Assembly (NCBI GenBank): GCA_910588855.1
Contig: CAJUSR010000006.1
Span: 11,581 to 75,580, forward strand
DNA from: an uncultured Kineothrix sp.
GTDB taxonomy: Bacteria > Bacillota > Clostridia > Lachnospirales > Lachnospiraceae
DNA: 64,000 nucleotides
Direction: 5' to 3'
Part shown: one piece after another, positions 1 to 8,672 of the stretch
How the letters are laid out: each line of letters starts with the position of its first letter
How positions within the stretch are numbered: the stretch's first letter is position 1
Program-made: the position numbers and the translations under genes
Notes under the pieces: generated by a model
The model's input: only the letters and a program-made list of their open reading frames with translations
Databases searched by the model: none
What the model was told of the DNA's origin: nothing

Positions 1-688
1 CGTTCATTTCCAGCAATTCTTTCTCCATCTGATATTTGCGCTCCCTGCCCTGATGCAGATAGATACGGAATACCATATACTGGATAAGCCCTGACAAAAC
101 AAACAGAACCAATATCCGGGCCCCCCTGACTACGGAAAGAGTACGTTCGCCGGGCCACAGGGCTACAAAGCCCACAAACATGACGGAGGCAAATAAGGCG
201 GCAATGCTGAAAAAGCTCATTTCCTTTTCCAGTATTTCTATGCCTTCCAAAAAATTCGGGCGTATCTTCCATAAAATCAATAAAAGGATAGCCAATACCA
301 CTATGACCCTAATCACTATGTCAACCCAGATATCCCCTCCAAACCATATGCGCGATGCATCTATTCCGCAAACCACGGTGATAGCCAACAGGTAAAATCC
401 AAGCGCAATTTTATATAACGACAAATACGCTTTTTCCCTGCTCATCAGCAAACAAAAGCTCCCCACCACCGCGATTACCGACACCCCGGAAAACCGGACA
501 AATCCTTTTTCATCCAATGCGTACCAGACGCTGAACAAAAATGAAACCAGACATCCGAAAAGGATATAGTATCGCACTGTTTTTTTCATAGGAAGCTTCG
601 GGCGGTCCAACAAAAGAAACACCAGCATAATCAACCCGGCGCTGATTCCATTCCGAAGAAATGCGGTCCAGAAAGAACCTCCAAGCAT
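1..688 (-). CDS. GHKL-type sensor histidine kinase, N-terminal part (runs off the window)
   Basis: Reading the minus strand leftwards gives an open frame that continues past base 1. It shows about six hydrophobic membrane segments (for example around SAGLIMLVFLLL and VVLAILLLILW). A charged linker follows (GRERKYQMEKELLEMN) that looks like the start of the dimerisation helix of AgrC-like GHKL kinases. The kinase core lies outside the window. I chose the ATG at 688 because GGAGGG stands 8 bases upstream; the ATG at 703 lies before this site and has no well-spaced SD. The gene begins 22 bases after the stop of another GHKL kinase, so the two are probably co-transcribed with the LytTR regulator upstream. 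The family assignment rests on the membrane layout and context only. Confidence 0.65.
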   Translation of the reverse strand, partial: MLGGSFWTAFLRNGISAGLIMLVFLLLDRPKLPMKKTVRYYILFGCLVSFLFSVWYALDEKGFVRFSGVSVIAVVGSFCLLMSREKAYLSLYKIALGFYLLAITVVCGIDASRIWFGGDIWVDIVIRVIVVLAILLLILWKIRPNFLEGIEILEKEMSFFSIAALFASVMFVGFVALWPGERTLSVVRGARILVLFVLSGLIQYMVFRIYLHQGRERKYQMEKELLEMN

Positions 689-710
689 TGCCTTTCCCTC
701 CATTCTCCCC

Positions 711-2006
711 TTATTTCATCCCTCGCTGAAGGGAACGGCACAATACCATCACATCCAGCACAAAATTCCCATTCTCCGTATAACAGAACATCTCACCGCC
801 AAGCCGTTTTGCCGCCTCCTGCACTGTCACCAGCCCAAAACCGTGATCATGCCCTTTCTTTTCAGTAGCAGGTATCGTTCCTTTTTCCACCTGCAAATCA
901 CTTCTGCAACGGTTCTTAATCCGTACAATAAGATAGTCTTTGCTGTACTTCATCTGCACGGAAACTTCCCTGTCCTCTTCCCTAAGCCCTTTTATGGCAT
1001 CACAGGCATTTCCTAATCCGTTGGAAATAATCTGGCACAAGTCCATATAAGGCAGCTCTTCCTCCCCAATCTGAATGTCCATCCGGCACTCCGCTTCCAA
1101 TTCCTGCAGCTTTTGGAAATAATACGTAAATACTGCGTTTAGATAAGGGTTCGGGCAAAACGGCCCAAACAGGGTATCTACTTCTATTTCCACGTTCTTT
1201 AAATACTCCTGTGCCTCTTTCGTTTTCCCTGTAGCGAGCAGCCCTGATAGAGCAGCCACGTGCCCTTTCATATCATGCTTCATTTTCCGTATACGTTGCT
1301 GGTTTGAAAGCTGTGCCTCCAATGTATTCTTCTGCTCCTGCAGGACGCGCTCCGCCTGCTGCCTCCGGTAAAGCATAAGTTGATTGTAAAGAGATAAAAA
1401 TATCGTTCCATAGTTAAACAGCATCAATACCAATACCAGTATGCATACAAACATATCTTCCGGACGTTCGACAATATTGGTCGGGAACTGGACCACTACT
1501 ACCAGCAAAAGATAATACAGCATCGTCATCCCCGCAAAAATGCCCCATCCTTTTTCCACCGCATCCTGCAATTCAATATAAGGCTTCCTAAGGTGTTTCC
1601 ACATTAAATATTCTATTAGAGGAAAAGCAATCAATCTACTGACAAGCAACAATACACCCTTTTCCCCGCCAAAAAAATAATTAAGCAGATTTGTCACAGC
1701 CATAAGCCACAGGCAAATCGTATCCACCAAACAGAACGTCAGCAAGAACCTGAATTTCCTGTCTGCGCTCATCACAAAGAATAAAATGAAACTGGGAATT
1801 GAGCAAGTAAACAAAAAGGCTTTTCCCAATACTTCAAAGCCGTACACGATTAGCAATCCCCCGTTCAATACCATTAAAGCGCCTATCCCGATACACGTCA
1901 CCACAATAGTTTTCTTATGGGTATAACGAGACCGGAACAGAATAACAAAAAGGAAAAATACATGAAACATCGACCAAAAAATAGAAATGTTATTCAGCAA
2001 TACCAT
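711..2006 (-). CDS. GHKL-domain sensor histidine kinase (AgrC-like)
   Basis: Membrane sensor kinase of 431 residues. Residues 1-205 hold six or seven hydrophobic segments. A coiled linker (about 210-240) leads to the H-box KMKHDMKGH with the phosphoacceptor His at 244. The N-box QIISNGLGNACDAI lies at about 325-337 and the glycine box HGFGL at about 388-392; these match the GHKL ATP-binding fold of AgrC/CitA-like kinases. It follows the LytTR response regulator by 4 bases, the usual arrangement for peptide-sensing two-component systems, and is followed by a second kinase of the same class. No signal-peptide precursor (AgrD-like) or AgrB protease was found inside the window, so the ligand is unknown. 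Confidence 0.85.
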   Translation of the reverse strand: MVLLNNISIFWSMFHVFFLFVILFRSRYTHKKTIVVTCIGIGALMVLNGGLLIVYGFEVLGKAFLFTCSIPSFILFFVMSADRKFRFLLTFCLVDTICLWLMAVTNLLNYFFGGEKGVLLLVSRLIAFPLIEYLMWKHLRKPYIELQDAVEKGWGIFAGMTMLYYLLLVVVVQFPTNIVERPEDMFVCILVLVLMLFNYGTIFLSLYNQLMLYRRQQAERVLQEQKNTLEAQLSNQQRIRKMKHDMKGHVAALSGLLATGKTKEAQEYLKNVEIEVDTLFGPFCPNPYLNAVFTYYFQKLQELEAECRMDIQIGEEELPYMDLCQIISNGLGNACDAIKGLREEDREVSVQMKYSKDYLIVRIKNRCRSDLQVEKGTIPATEKKGHDHGFGLVTVQEAAKRLGGEMFCYTENGNFVLDVMVLCRSLQRGMK

Positions 2007-2010
2007 TTTT

Positions 2011-2709
2011 TCAGTCCACCTCCTCGAATAGTATTTCCTGATACCGTCGCTTTACTTCTGCATAATATCGTCTGGATATCGGTATCCGCTGCCCGGCAAC
2101 TATCAAATCTGTTCCGATTAAGCTATCCACATGATACATATTGACAAGGAAACTTTGGTGGCATCGCATAAATATGTCTCCGCATATCTGCATCGCCATT
2201 TCATCCAATTTGCCTTTGCACTCTTGTACCGTTCCGTCCATACAGCAAATAGAAAGTATATGTTCCCTGCTGCTGATATATAATATTTTTCCATATGGGA
2301 TGCTTCCCGCCTGGCCTCTAAATTGAAAAGAAAGTTTTTTCTCCCTGCTCCTGATAATGTTCTTCGATACCTTGTCAAGAAGCTGCTTCACCGCCTCCTC
2401 CTTCACCGGTTTTAGCAAATACTGGATTGCATAAAGGTCATACGCTTCCCTATAAAAATCATTGCTGGTAGAAACAAAACAAATAGCCGCCTCTTCCTGC
2501 CAAATACGGATTTTTTTTGCCAGCTCAATCCCGTCTATCGGCCCTTCCATATAAATATCCAGCAAATACAAATCATACCTTTCCTTTTTATCTTCCATAT
2601 CTGCAAAAAGATTGCACGCATCAGAATATACTCTTACCTCGTGCCCTCCCAGAAATCCTTTTAAATACAAAGCGTCCTTCATGCAGTCGTCACAGACTGC
2701 TATTTTCAT
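2011..2709 (-). CDS. LytTR-family response regulator (AgrA-like)
   Basis: Response regulator of 232 residues. The N-terminal receiver domain begins MKIAVCDDC, with the acidic pair at 7-8 and the predicted phosphoacceptor Asp51 in LYLLDIYM. The C-terminal LytTR DNA-binding domain covers roughly 125-230 and includes the conserved RCHQSFLVN and ISRRYY segments. LytTR regulators typically bind short direct repeats upstream of their targets. I chose the start at 2709 because AAGG lies 6 bases upstream; longer in-frame starts exist but sit on or before that site. It is the first gene of a three-gene cluster with two GHKL kinases. About 240 bases of AT-rich sequence precede it up to the tRNA terminator; no convincing LytTR repeat or promoter was identified there. 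Confidence 0.88.
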   Translation of the reverse strand: MKIAVCDDCMKDALYLKGFLGGHEVRVYSDACNLFADMEDKKERYDLYLLDIYMEGPIDGIELAKKIRIWQEEAAICFVSTSNDFYREAYDLYAIQYLLKPVKEEAVKQLLDKVSKNIIRSREKKLSFQFRGQAGSIPYGKILYISSREHILSICCMDGTVQECKGKLDEMAMQICGDIFMRCHQSFLVNMYHVDSLIGTDLIVAGQRIPISRRYYAEVKRRYQEILFEEVD

Positions 2710-2948
2710 AATCATCCTTCTTTCTATCCATTTCATAAATTACATTTTATATATATTTTACCACATACCTTTTTTTCTATCTTGTTAATTTTGGTCGAAT
2801 ATGCGCCAATTTTGTATCCGGCCTTTCCGTCTATGCCGGAACATATGATCCCCATATTTCTTCTCCTCAACGCACAATCGAATAGAAAAGATTCATCTCC
2901 CCCTACTGGCTGCGCGCCCTGTGCGCAGCATAGCGGCATATTTCCAAC

Positions 2949-2977
2949 AAAAAAACCCGGTGGATTCTTTCCACCGG
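2949..2977 (-). terminator. Intrinsic terminator after tRNA-Gln
   Basis: An 8-bp perfect stem (CCGGTGGA / TCCACCGG) with a five-base loop is followed, on the minus strand, by a run of seven T. It begins about 10 bases past the tRNA 3' end and is a textbook rho-independent terminator for that transcript. Confidence 0.9.
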
Positions 2978-2987
2978 ATTATCTTAG

Positions 2988-3059
2988 CTGGGCTACAAGG
3001 ATTCGAACCTTGAGATGACGGAGTCAGAGTCCGTTGCCTTACCGTTTGGCGATAGCCCA
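2988..3059 (-). tRNA. tRNA-Gln (anticodon CTG)
   Basis: A 72-base cloverleaf can be drawn on the minus strand. The acceptor arm is TGGGCTA / TAGCCCA with discriminator G. The anticodon stem is ACGGA / TCCGT around the loop CTCTGAC, which gives anticodon CTG (reads CAG, Gln). The T-arm contains GGTTCGAATCC. The 3' CCA is not encoded and would be added post-transcriptionally. A strong promoter lies about 30 bases upstream and a terminator follows directly, so it is a single-gene unit. Confidence 0.95.
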
Positions 3060-3090
3060 ATAATATGATACTTGTTCGCTACAATTTGGA

Positions 3091-3119
3091 ATTATACATG
3101 ATTTTTTTTCACTTTGCAA
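3091..3119 (-). promoter_or_regulatory. Sigma-A promoter of tRNA-Gln
   Basis: On the minus strand TTGCAA, a 17-base spacer and a perfect TATAAT lie about 30 bases upstream of the tRNA 5' end. An A/T-rich tract precedes the -35 element and could act as an UP element. The remaining bases between here and cysK (about 3120-3328) show no gene I can support. Confidence 0.8.
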
Positions 3120-3328
3120 GTATTATTTTTTATTTTTTTATAATTTTTTATATTTTTGATATCGCCCTTCATTGCCCTGTCATATACGCAACAGCCTTTT
3201 CCCCTGAAAGATAAACCGCCCATACATACCCCCAGCGGACAGCGGAACATATGGTTTTGCACCACAGAGCGCGCCGGCCGCCAGCCATTAAAAAATGGCA
3301 CTTTGGGGCATATATCCCTTTTTACTCT

Positions 3329-4267
3329 TTACCAATCATTTTCAAATAAAGGCGTGGAAAAATAGCGTTCTGCAGTATCCGGCAGCACCGTGACTACCGT
3401 TTTCCCCTTTCCAAGCTTTTTCGCCAATTTAAGCGCCGCCGCCACATTCGTACCGCTGGAAATACCGCACATAACCCCTTCCAGCCTAGCCAAATCCTTT
3501 GCCGTCCGTATGGCTTCTTCATCCGTTACAATATATACGTCATCGTATATTTCCTGATTCAGGTTTGCCGGAATTAAACCGTCTCCAATCCCCATCTGCA
3601 AGTGGGTTCCTATCGTTCCCCCGGCCAGTATGGCTGCATTTTCCGGTTCTACGGCCCATATCGTCATCCCTGGGTTCTGCGCTTTCAGGACTTCCCCAAT
3701 GCCGCTTATGGTTCCTCCCGTTCCAATCCCTGAGCAAAAACCGTCAATCGGCCCGGCCACCTGCTCCATAATTTCCAATCCGGTATGGTGCTTGTGTACC
3801 AAAGGGTTCGCCGGGTTTTCAAATTGCTGGGGCACATAAACATTCGGGTCTTCCTCTGCCATCTTCATTGCCATCGCCAGACATTCATCAATGCATTCGC
3901 CGATATTCCCCCCATCGTGGACAAGTATGACTTCCGCACCATAATGGCAAACCAGTTTCCGGCGTTCTTCGCTGACCGAATCCGGCATGATAATAATTGT
4001 CCGGTAGCCCCGGACTGCACCAATCAAAGCAAGCCCAATCCCCTGATTGCCGCTGGTCGGTTCTACAATTACAGTATCTTTATGTATCAGCCCTTCTTTT
4101 TCTGCCTGACATATCATATTGTATGCCGTCCTCGTTTTTATGGAGCCTCCTACATTTAATCCTTCAAATTTTACCAACACTTCTGCGCTCTTTGAATCGC
4201 TGTTCATACGGTTTAGGCGTATCATCGGCGTATGGCCGATAGCATCAAGCACATTGTCAAATACCAT
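3329..4267 (-). CDS. cysK: Cysteine synthase (O-acetylserine sulfhydrylase)
   Basis: PLP enzyme of 312 residues that makes cysteine from O-acetylserine and sulfide in the cytoplasm. The PLP lysine is Lys44 in GGSIKTRTA (the family usually has GGSxKDR, so the position after the lysine is altered). The substrate-binding loop TSGNQG is at 71-76, the phosphate-binding GTGGT at 182-186, and the SSGT motif sits near the C-terminus. Length is typical of CysK/CysM. GGAGG lies 6 bases before the ATG and a candidate promoter is upstream. It appears monocistronic. The KTR variant leaves open a related beta-family activity, but the overall match is strong. Confidence 0.9.
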   Translation of the reverse strand: MVFDNVLDAIGHTPMIRLNRMNSDSKSAEVLVKFEGLNVGGSIKTRTAYNMICQAEKEGLIHKDTVIVEPTSGNQGIGLALIGAVRGYRTIIIMPDSVSEERRKLVCHYGAEVILVHDGGNIGECIDECLAMAMKMAEEDPNVYVPQQFENPANPLVHKHHTGLEIMEQVAGPIDGFCSGIGTGGTISGIGEVLKAQNPGMTIWAVEPENAAILAGGTIGTHLQMGIGDGLIPANLNQEIYDDVYIVTDEEAIRTAKDLARLEGVMCGISSGTNVAAALKLAKKLGKGKTVVTVLPDTAERYFSTPLFENDW

Positions 4268-4303
4268 AACAAGCCTCCAGTTCTCCTTTTTTTAATGTTT
4301 ATT

Positions 4304-4333
4304 ATTCTACCACAGACAAACCTCCAAAAGCAA
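4304..4333 (-). promoter_or_regulatory. Candidate promoter of cysK
   Basis: TTGCTT, an 18-base spacer and TAGAAT on the minus strand, about 40 bases upstream of the cysK start. The fit to sigma-A consensus is moderate. No riboswitch or T-box was recognised in this short leader. Confidence 0.45.
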
Positions 4334-4411
4334 GAGACGCCAAAAACCGTTCTTTCACCCACAGTTTCCGGCGCCTCCCCTTTAAAAAACATATTTGGAA
4401 GACCCTGTCTC

Positions 4412-6523
4412 CTATACTTCAAACATCAAGTCCGCATAAGTCGGATACGGCCATACCTTTTTATCTACCAGCATTTCCAGTTCATCTACCGGCCTGCGTA
4501 AATCGTCCATAGCCGCCCTAACCGCATCTTTATAGAAAAATGCCTGTTCTTTCCCTTCCTGCATAGTGCCTGCCGTCTTTTCTACCTCCTGAAGCTTCAC
4601 AAGCGCCGCCTTAGCTTCTGCAAGCTTCAAAGATACCTCCTTTAAGATTTCTGTCTGAACCGAAGCATCCACACCTGCTTCCCTTACTGCAATCACAGTA
4701 TCCGCAAGCGTCCTGGTATACCCTACCACTGCCGGGATAATTTGTTTGGACGCCATATCAATCATAGTAAGCGCCTCGATATTAATTGTTTTTGCATATG
4801 TTTCGTACAGGACTTCCTCTCTGGATTCCAGTTCCGACTTTGTAAAAATATGGAACTTTTCAAATAACCTTACCGCTTTATCCGTTGTCAATGTCTCTAC
4901 CGCTTCCACCATAGACTTAATATTCGGCAGCCCTCTTCTGGCCGCCTCTTCCACCCACTCGTCGGAATAGCCATTGCCATTGAAAATAATCCTCTGGTGT
5001 TTTGTCATATATTCCTTGATTAAATCATGTACCGCAAGGTCAAAATCCTTTGCTTTCTCCAATACGTCCGCCGCTTCGCAAAAGGCTTCCGCCACAATCG
5101 CATTCAATATCGTATTCGGGCTTGCGACAGAATCCGCCGAGCCCACCATACGAAATTCAAACTTATTGCCCGTAAAAGCAAACGGCGATGTCCTATTTCT
5201 GTCCGTCGCATCTTTCGTCAAATTAGGAAGGGTGGAAACCCCCGTCTCCAATACGCCTCCTTCTTTACAAGTCTCCGCAATCCCTGTTTCAACCAATTGC
5301 TTTACCACATCTTCCAATTGCTCGCCTAAAAACATGGAAATAATAGCCGGCGGCGCTTCATTTGCCCCAAGCCTGTGGTCGTTACCCACATCGGAGGCGC
5401 TCTGGCGCAACAAATCCGCATGGGTATCCACTGCCTTCATAATGCAGGCCAGTACAAGCAGGAATTGGATATTCTCATTCGGTGTGTCGCCCGGATCCAG
5501 CAGATTTATACCGTTATCCGTTCCCAGCGACCAGTTGTTATGTTTTCCGGAACCGTTTACCCCGGCAAAGGGCTTCTCATGGAGCAGGCACCTCATATCA
5601 TGATATATCGCTACCCTTTTCATTGTTTCCATTACAATCTGGTTATGGTCTACCGCAATATTCGCCGTCTCATAAATCGGGGCCAGCTCATGCTGCGCCG
5701 GAGCCACTTCATTATGCTGGGTTTTGGCAGTGACCCCCAGCTTCCATAATTCTTTGTTCAAATCCTTCATATATGCGCCAATCCGTTCACGGATAACCCC
5801 GAAATAATGGTCTTCCATTTCCTGCCCTTTCGGCGCCGGGGCTCCAAACAAAGTCCGGCCTGCAAAAACCAAATCCGGCCTTTTTAAATATTTCTCTTTA
5901 TCCACCAAAAAGTATTCCTGCTCCGGCCCAACGCTGGCCACCACCTTTGTAGCCCCTTCGTTCTTGAAGAGCCGCACAATGCGCAATGCCTGTTCGCTTA
6001 TTGCTTCCATAGAACGCAGCAACGGTGTTTTTTTATCCAAAGCTTCTCCTGTATATGAGCAGAATGCCGTAGGGATGCAAAGAATTACCCCTGTGCCTGC
6101 CTCTTTCAAAAAAGCCGGCGAAGTCATATCCCATGCGGTATACCCCCTTGCCTCAAAGGTACTCCTAAGCCCGCCGGAAGGGAAAGAAGATGCATCAGGC
6201 TCCCCCTTAATCAGCTCTTTGCCCGAAAATTCCATAATCGTCTTGCCTTCTTCGTCGGGATGCGCCACGAAAGAATCATGTTTTTCCGCTGTAATCCCCG
6301 TAAGCGGCTGGAACCAATGCGTATAGTGCGTCGCCCCGTTTTCTACCGCCCAATCTTTCATAGCCTTCGCCACTACATCCGCCGTCTCTAAAGAAAGTTC
6401 CTTCCCCTCGTCCATCGCTTTCTTTACTTCCTTGAATACACCCTTCGGCAAACGATGCCTCATTTTCCCCACGGTAAAAACATTTTTTGCAAAAATTTCT
6501 TCTACGCTAAAAGCCTCACCCAT
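4412..6523 (-). CDS. glnN: Glutamine synthetase type III
   Basis: Glutamine synthetase of 703 residues, the length expected for the large GSIII class rather than GSI (about 450). It condenses ammonia and glutamate with ATP. Recognisable GSIII segments include FPSGGLRSTFEARGYTAWD near residue 100, the catalytic-core stretches GPEQEYFLVD, KTQHNEVAPAQHE and NGSGKHNNWS, and RNRTSPFAFTGNKFEFR further on. AAAGGAAAT precedes the ATG. Upstream, a terminator-like hairpin ends only about 40 bases before the start codon, which suggests transcription attenuation of this nitrogen-assimilation gene. No other nitrogen genes are adjacent. Confidence 0.96.
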   Translation of the reverse strand: MGEAFSVEEIFAKNVFTVGKMRHRLPKGVFKEVKKAMDEGKELSLETADVVAKAMKDWAVENGATHYTHWFQPLTGITAEKHDSFVAHPDEEGKTIMEFSGKELIKGEPDASSFPSGGLRSTFEARGYTAWDMTSPAFLKEAGTGVILCIPTAFCSYTGEALDKKTPLLRSMEAISEQALRIVRLFKNEGATKVVASVGPEQEYFLVDKEKYLKRPDLVFAGRTLFGAPAPKGQEMEDHYFGVIRERIGAYMKDLNKELWKLGVTAKTQHNEVAPAQHELAPIYETANIAVDHNQIVMETMKRVAIYHDMRCLLHEKPFAGVNGSGKHNNWSLGTDNGINLLDPGDTPNENIQFLLVLACIMKAVDTHADLLRQSASDVGNDHRLGANEAPPAIISMFLGEQLEDVVKQLVETGIAETCKEGGVLETGVSTLPNLTKDATDRNRTSPFAFTGNKFEFRMVGSADSVASPNTILNAIVAEAFCEAADVLEKAKDFDLAVHDLIKEYMTKHQRIIFNGNGYSDEWVEEAARRGLPNIKSMVEAVETLTTDKAVRLFEKFHIFTKSELESREEVLYETYAKTINIEALTMIDMASKQIIPAVVGYTRTLADTVIAVREAGVDASVQTEILKEVSLKLAEAKAALVKLQEVEKTAGTMQEGKEQAFFYKDAVRAAMDDLRRPVDELEMLVDKKVWPYPTYADLMFEV

Positions 6524-6565
6524 TTTCTTATTTCCTTTCCTCTTTTTTCCATGCCCTCAACGGAA

Positions 6566-6598
6566 TGAAAAAAATGTTCCAAAAAACTTTTGGAACAT
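6566..6598 (-). terminator. Terminator-like hairpin in the glnN leader
   Basis: A perfect 11-bp inverted repeat (ATGTTCCAAAA / TTTTGGAACAT, 3-base loop) is followed on the minus strand by a T-rich tail. It could end the operon that finishes with the U32 gene. However, only about 40 bases separate it from the glnN start, which is too little for a separate promoter plus leader, so readthrough is probably required for glnN expression. Confidence 0.75.
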
Positions 6599-6647
6599 CT
6601 ACGTTCAAGATACCCTATGTATTTTTAAAGGTTTTTTTACTTTTTAT

Positions 6648-6676
6648 AAGATACTCTACTTTACCGGAAATTGCAA
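6648..6676 (-). promoter_or_regulatory. Candidate promoter upstream of the glnN attenuator
   Basis: TTGCAA, a 17-base spacer and TATCTT on the minus strand. It lies upstream of the hairpin at 6566-6598, so transcripts starting here must pass the hairpin to reach glnN. The -10 is weak, so this is only a candidate. Confidence 0.4.
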
Positions 6677-6772
6677 CCCCTAATTTTTAATTTTCTTCTT
6701 ATCCCGGATTCCTTTGCCAAAGGATACCAGCGGACAGCTCCTCTGGCAGACGAATCTATTATGGAGCAAAAC

Positions 6773-7996
6773 TTAATTGCGCATCCTGAGGATATCGCCC
6801 GTTTCCGCTTCTTGTGTCATCCCTATAAAAAGCGTCTGTTTCGGATGCGGAGCGGATTCTACTCTTTCCCCCTCTTGGGTCGTTAAAGATAATACCGTCG
6901 TTTCTATGTTTCTTCCATCCGGTTTCATAATCTCGATGGTATCGCCTACGCAGAATTTATTCCTCTGGCTTATTTTTGCCCGGCCTTCCTTGTCCTTTTC
7001 TTCCACTGTGCCAAGATAAATGTATTCATTTACGTACGTATTGGAATCATATATCTGGGTTTGTTCATCCGGTTTCCCGAAATAAAAGCCGGTAGTGAAT
7101 TGCCTGTAAGTGCATTTGGCAATTTCTGTTTTATACCAATCCATATTTTTGCGGTACTTTTCTTCCGACTCCATATAATCGTCAATGGCCTTCCGGTACG
7201 TCCTGGCTACCGTTGCCACATATAACGCTGTCTTCATCCTTCCTTCGATTTTGAAGCTGTCAATACCCGCATCTATCATTTCCGGTATATGCTCTATCAT
7301 GCAAAGGTCTTTGGAATTAAAAATATAGGTTCCTCTTTCATTTTCGTATACCGGGAAAAACTCACCCGGCCGTTTTTCTTCCATCACCGCATATTTCCAA
7401 CGGCACGGATGGGTGCAAGCCCCTTGGTTGGCATCCCTTCCCGTAAAATAGCTGCTCAACAGGCATCTCCCCGAATAGGAAATACACATCGCCCCATGAA
7501 TAAAACTTTCAATCTCCAAATCCTCCGGGATGTTCTCCCTGATTTCTTTTATTTCTGCCAGAGAAAGCTCTCTTGCCGACACGACCCGTTTTGCCCCTTG
7601 CCTGCCCCAAAAGCGGAAAGTCCCATAATTGGTATTATTTGCCTGTGTGGATATATGGATGTCTATTTCCGGGCATATTTCCCTAGCTATCGTAAAAATC
7701 CCCGGGTCGGCAACAATCAACGCGTCCGGCTTTAATGCTTTCAATTCCTTTAAGTAATCCTCTGCCCCTGACAAATCCCCATTATGAGCCAATATATTGG
7801 CTGTCACATGGACTTTCACTCCATATTCATGGGCAAACCGGATTCCTTCTTCCATTTCTTCCTTTCCAAAATTTTTTGCCTTAGCCCTCAGCCCGAACGC
7901 TTCGCCTCCAATATATACAGCGTCCGCCCCGAAAACCACTGCTGTTTTCAATACTTCCAGACTCCCTGCCGGAATCAACAGTTCTGGTTTCTTCAT
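6773..7996 (-). CDS. U32 family peptidase-like protein, TrhP-type (tRNA U34 hydroxylation)
   Basis: About 407 residues. It opens with the U32 signature KPELLIPAGSLEVLKTAV and contains the cysteine-rich core between about 165 and 200 (HGAMCISYSGRC, then TGRDANQGAC and HPCRW), whose four cysteines are expected to hold an iron-sulfur cluster. Members of this group (YegQ/TrhP in E. coli, YrrN/YrrO in B. subtilis) are needed to make 5-hydroxyuridine at tRNA position 34 from prephenate; classical collagenase activity is doubtful. The ATG at 7996 overlaps the TGA of the upstream methyltransferase by one base, with GGAGG 6 bases upstream. The next step of that pathway, methylation by TrmR, is encoded directly upstream, which supports the role. 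Confidence 0.85.
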   Translation of the reverse strand: MKKPELLIPAGSLEVLKTAVVFGADAVYIGGEAFGLRAKAKNFGKEEMEEGIRFAHEYGVKVHVTANILAHNGDLSGAEDYLKELKALKPDALIVADPGIFTIAREICPEIDIHISTQANNTNYGTFRFWGRQGAKRVVSARELSLAEIKEIRENIPEDLEIESFIHGAMCISYSGRCLLSSYFTGRDANQGACTHPCRWKYAVMEEKRPGEFFPVYENERGTYIFNSKDLCMIEHIPEMIDAGIDSFKIEGRMKTALYVATVARTYRKAIDDYMESEEKYRKNMDWYKTEIAKCTYRQFTTGFYFGKPDEQTQIYDSNTYVNEYIYLGTVEEKDKEGRAKISQRNKFCVGDTIEIMKPDGRNIETTVLSLTTQEGERVESAPHPKQTLFIGMTQEAETGDILRMRN

Positions 7997-8670
7997 CACT
8001 GCCCTCCCTCGCCTATTGCCGGACAGCCATCCAGTTTCACGCTGATTGCCGCACCGTCCCCTACTTGCAAAATAGCTGTCTCCAACTGTTTATTGTGTTT
8101 CAATTCATACAAATAATCCCTCATTCTGGAGTGTATGGTGCGGTTGCGCCTCGTCACTGCAAACCTGGATTCTATAATATCCCCGTCCTGAAGCACATTG
8201 TCCGATACCAATAACCCCCCTACCTGAAGCAGCCTCAAAATATCGGGTAAAAAGCCCGGATATTGCCCTTTTGCCGCATCCATAAAAATAAAATCATAAG
8301 TGCCATCCAACTTCTTCAGGATTTCGGCCGCATCCCCTTCCAGCAGAGTAATCGCTTCTTCTTTCCCTGCCTTGCGGAAGTTTTCCTTGGCTAAAGGGAT
8401 TCTCTTTTCGTATTTTTCTATTGTGGTGACTTTGCATCCTGCCGGAGCATATTCACTCATAAGAAGTGCAGAAAAACCAATTGCCGTTCCAACCTCAAGG
8501 ATACTTTCCGGTCTGTTGATTGCCAAAAGCAACTTTAACAGGCTTTGCATCTGAGGGCGGATAACCGGCACATCCGTTCTTCTGCACTCATCTTCAATCT
8601 CATTCAAAAACTCTGTATTTCCTCTGTCCAACGAATTGATAAAGGCACTGACCCTTTCTTCCGTCACCAT
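7996..8670 (-). CDS. trmR: tRNA 5-hydroxyuridine methyltransferase (YrrM/TrmR family)
   Basis: SAM-dependent O-methyltransferase of 224 residues. Motif I is ILEVGTAIGFSALLM at about 60-75, and FIFMDAAKGQYPGFL supplies the metal/SAM-site aspartate region typical of the COMT-like family. In B. subtilis the ortholog YrrM methylates 5-hydroxyuridine to 5-methoxyuridine at tRNA position 34, in the same operon as the U32 genes. That arrangement is conserved here. The upstream SD is weak, so translation may be coupled to the preceding gene, whose stop lies 2 bases before. Small-molecule catechol-type substrates are an alternative but less likely given the context. Confidence 0.82.
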   Translation of the reverse strand: MVTEERVSAFINSLDRGNTEFLNEIEDECRRTDVPVIRPQMQSLLKLLLAINRPESILEVGTAIGFSALLMSEYAPAGCKVTTIEKYEKRIPLAKENFRKAGKEEAITLLEGDAAEILKKLDGTYDFIFMDAAKGQYPGFLPDILRLLQVGGLLVSDNVLQDGDIIESRFAVTRRNRTIHSRMRDYLYELKHNKQLETAILQVGDGAAISVKLDGCPAIGEGGQ

Positions 8671-8672
8671 AT

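Noticed and set aside
2733..2939. A 68-codon minus-strand frame upstream of the LytTR regulator
   Set aside because: No SD, no recognisable domain, and it ends against the regulator's start region; likely chance.
3092..3301. A 69-codon minus-strand frame between tRNA-Gln and cysK
   Set aside because: It runs into the tRNA promoter, has no supported SD and ends in a low-complexity AT-rich tract.
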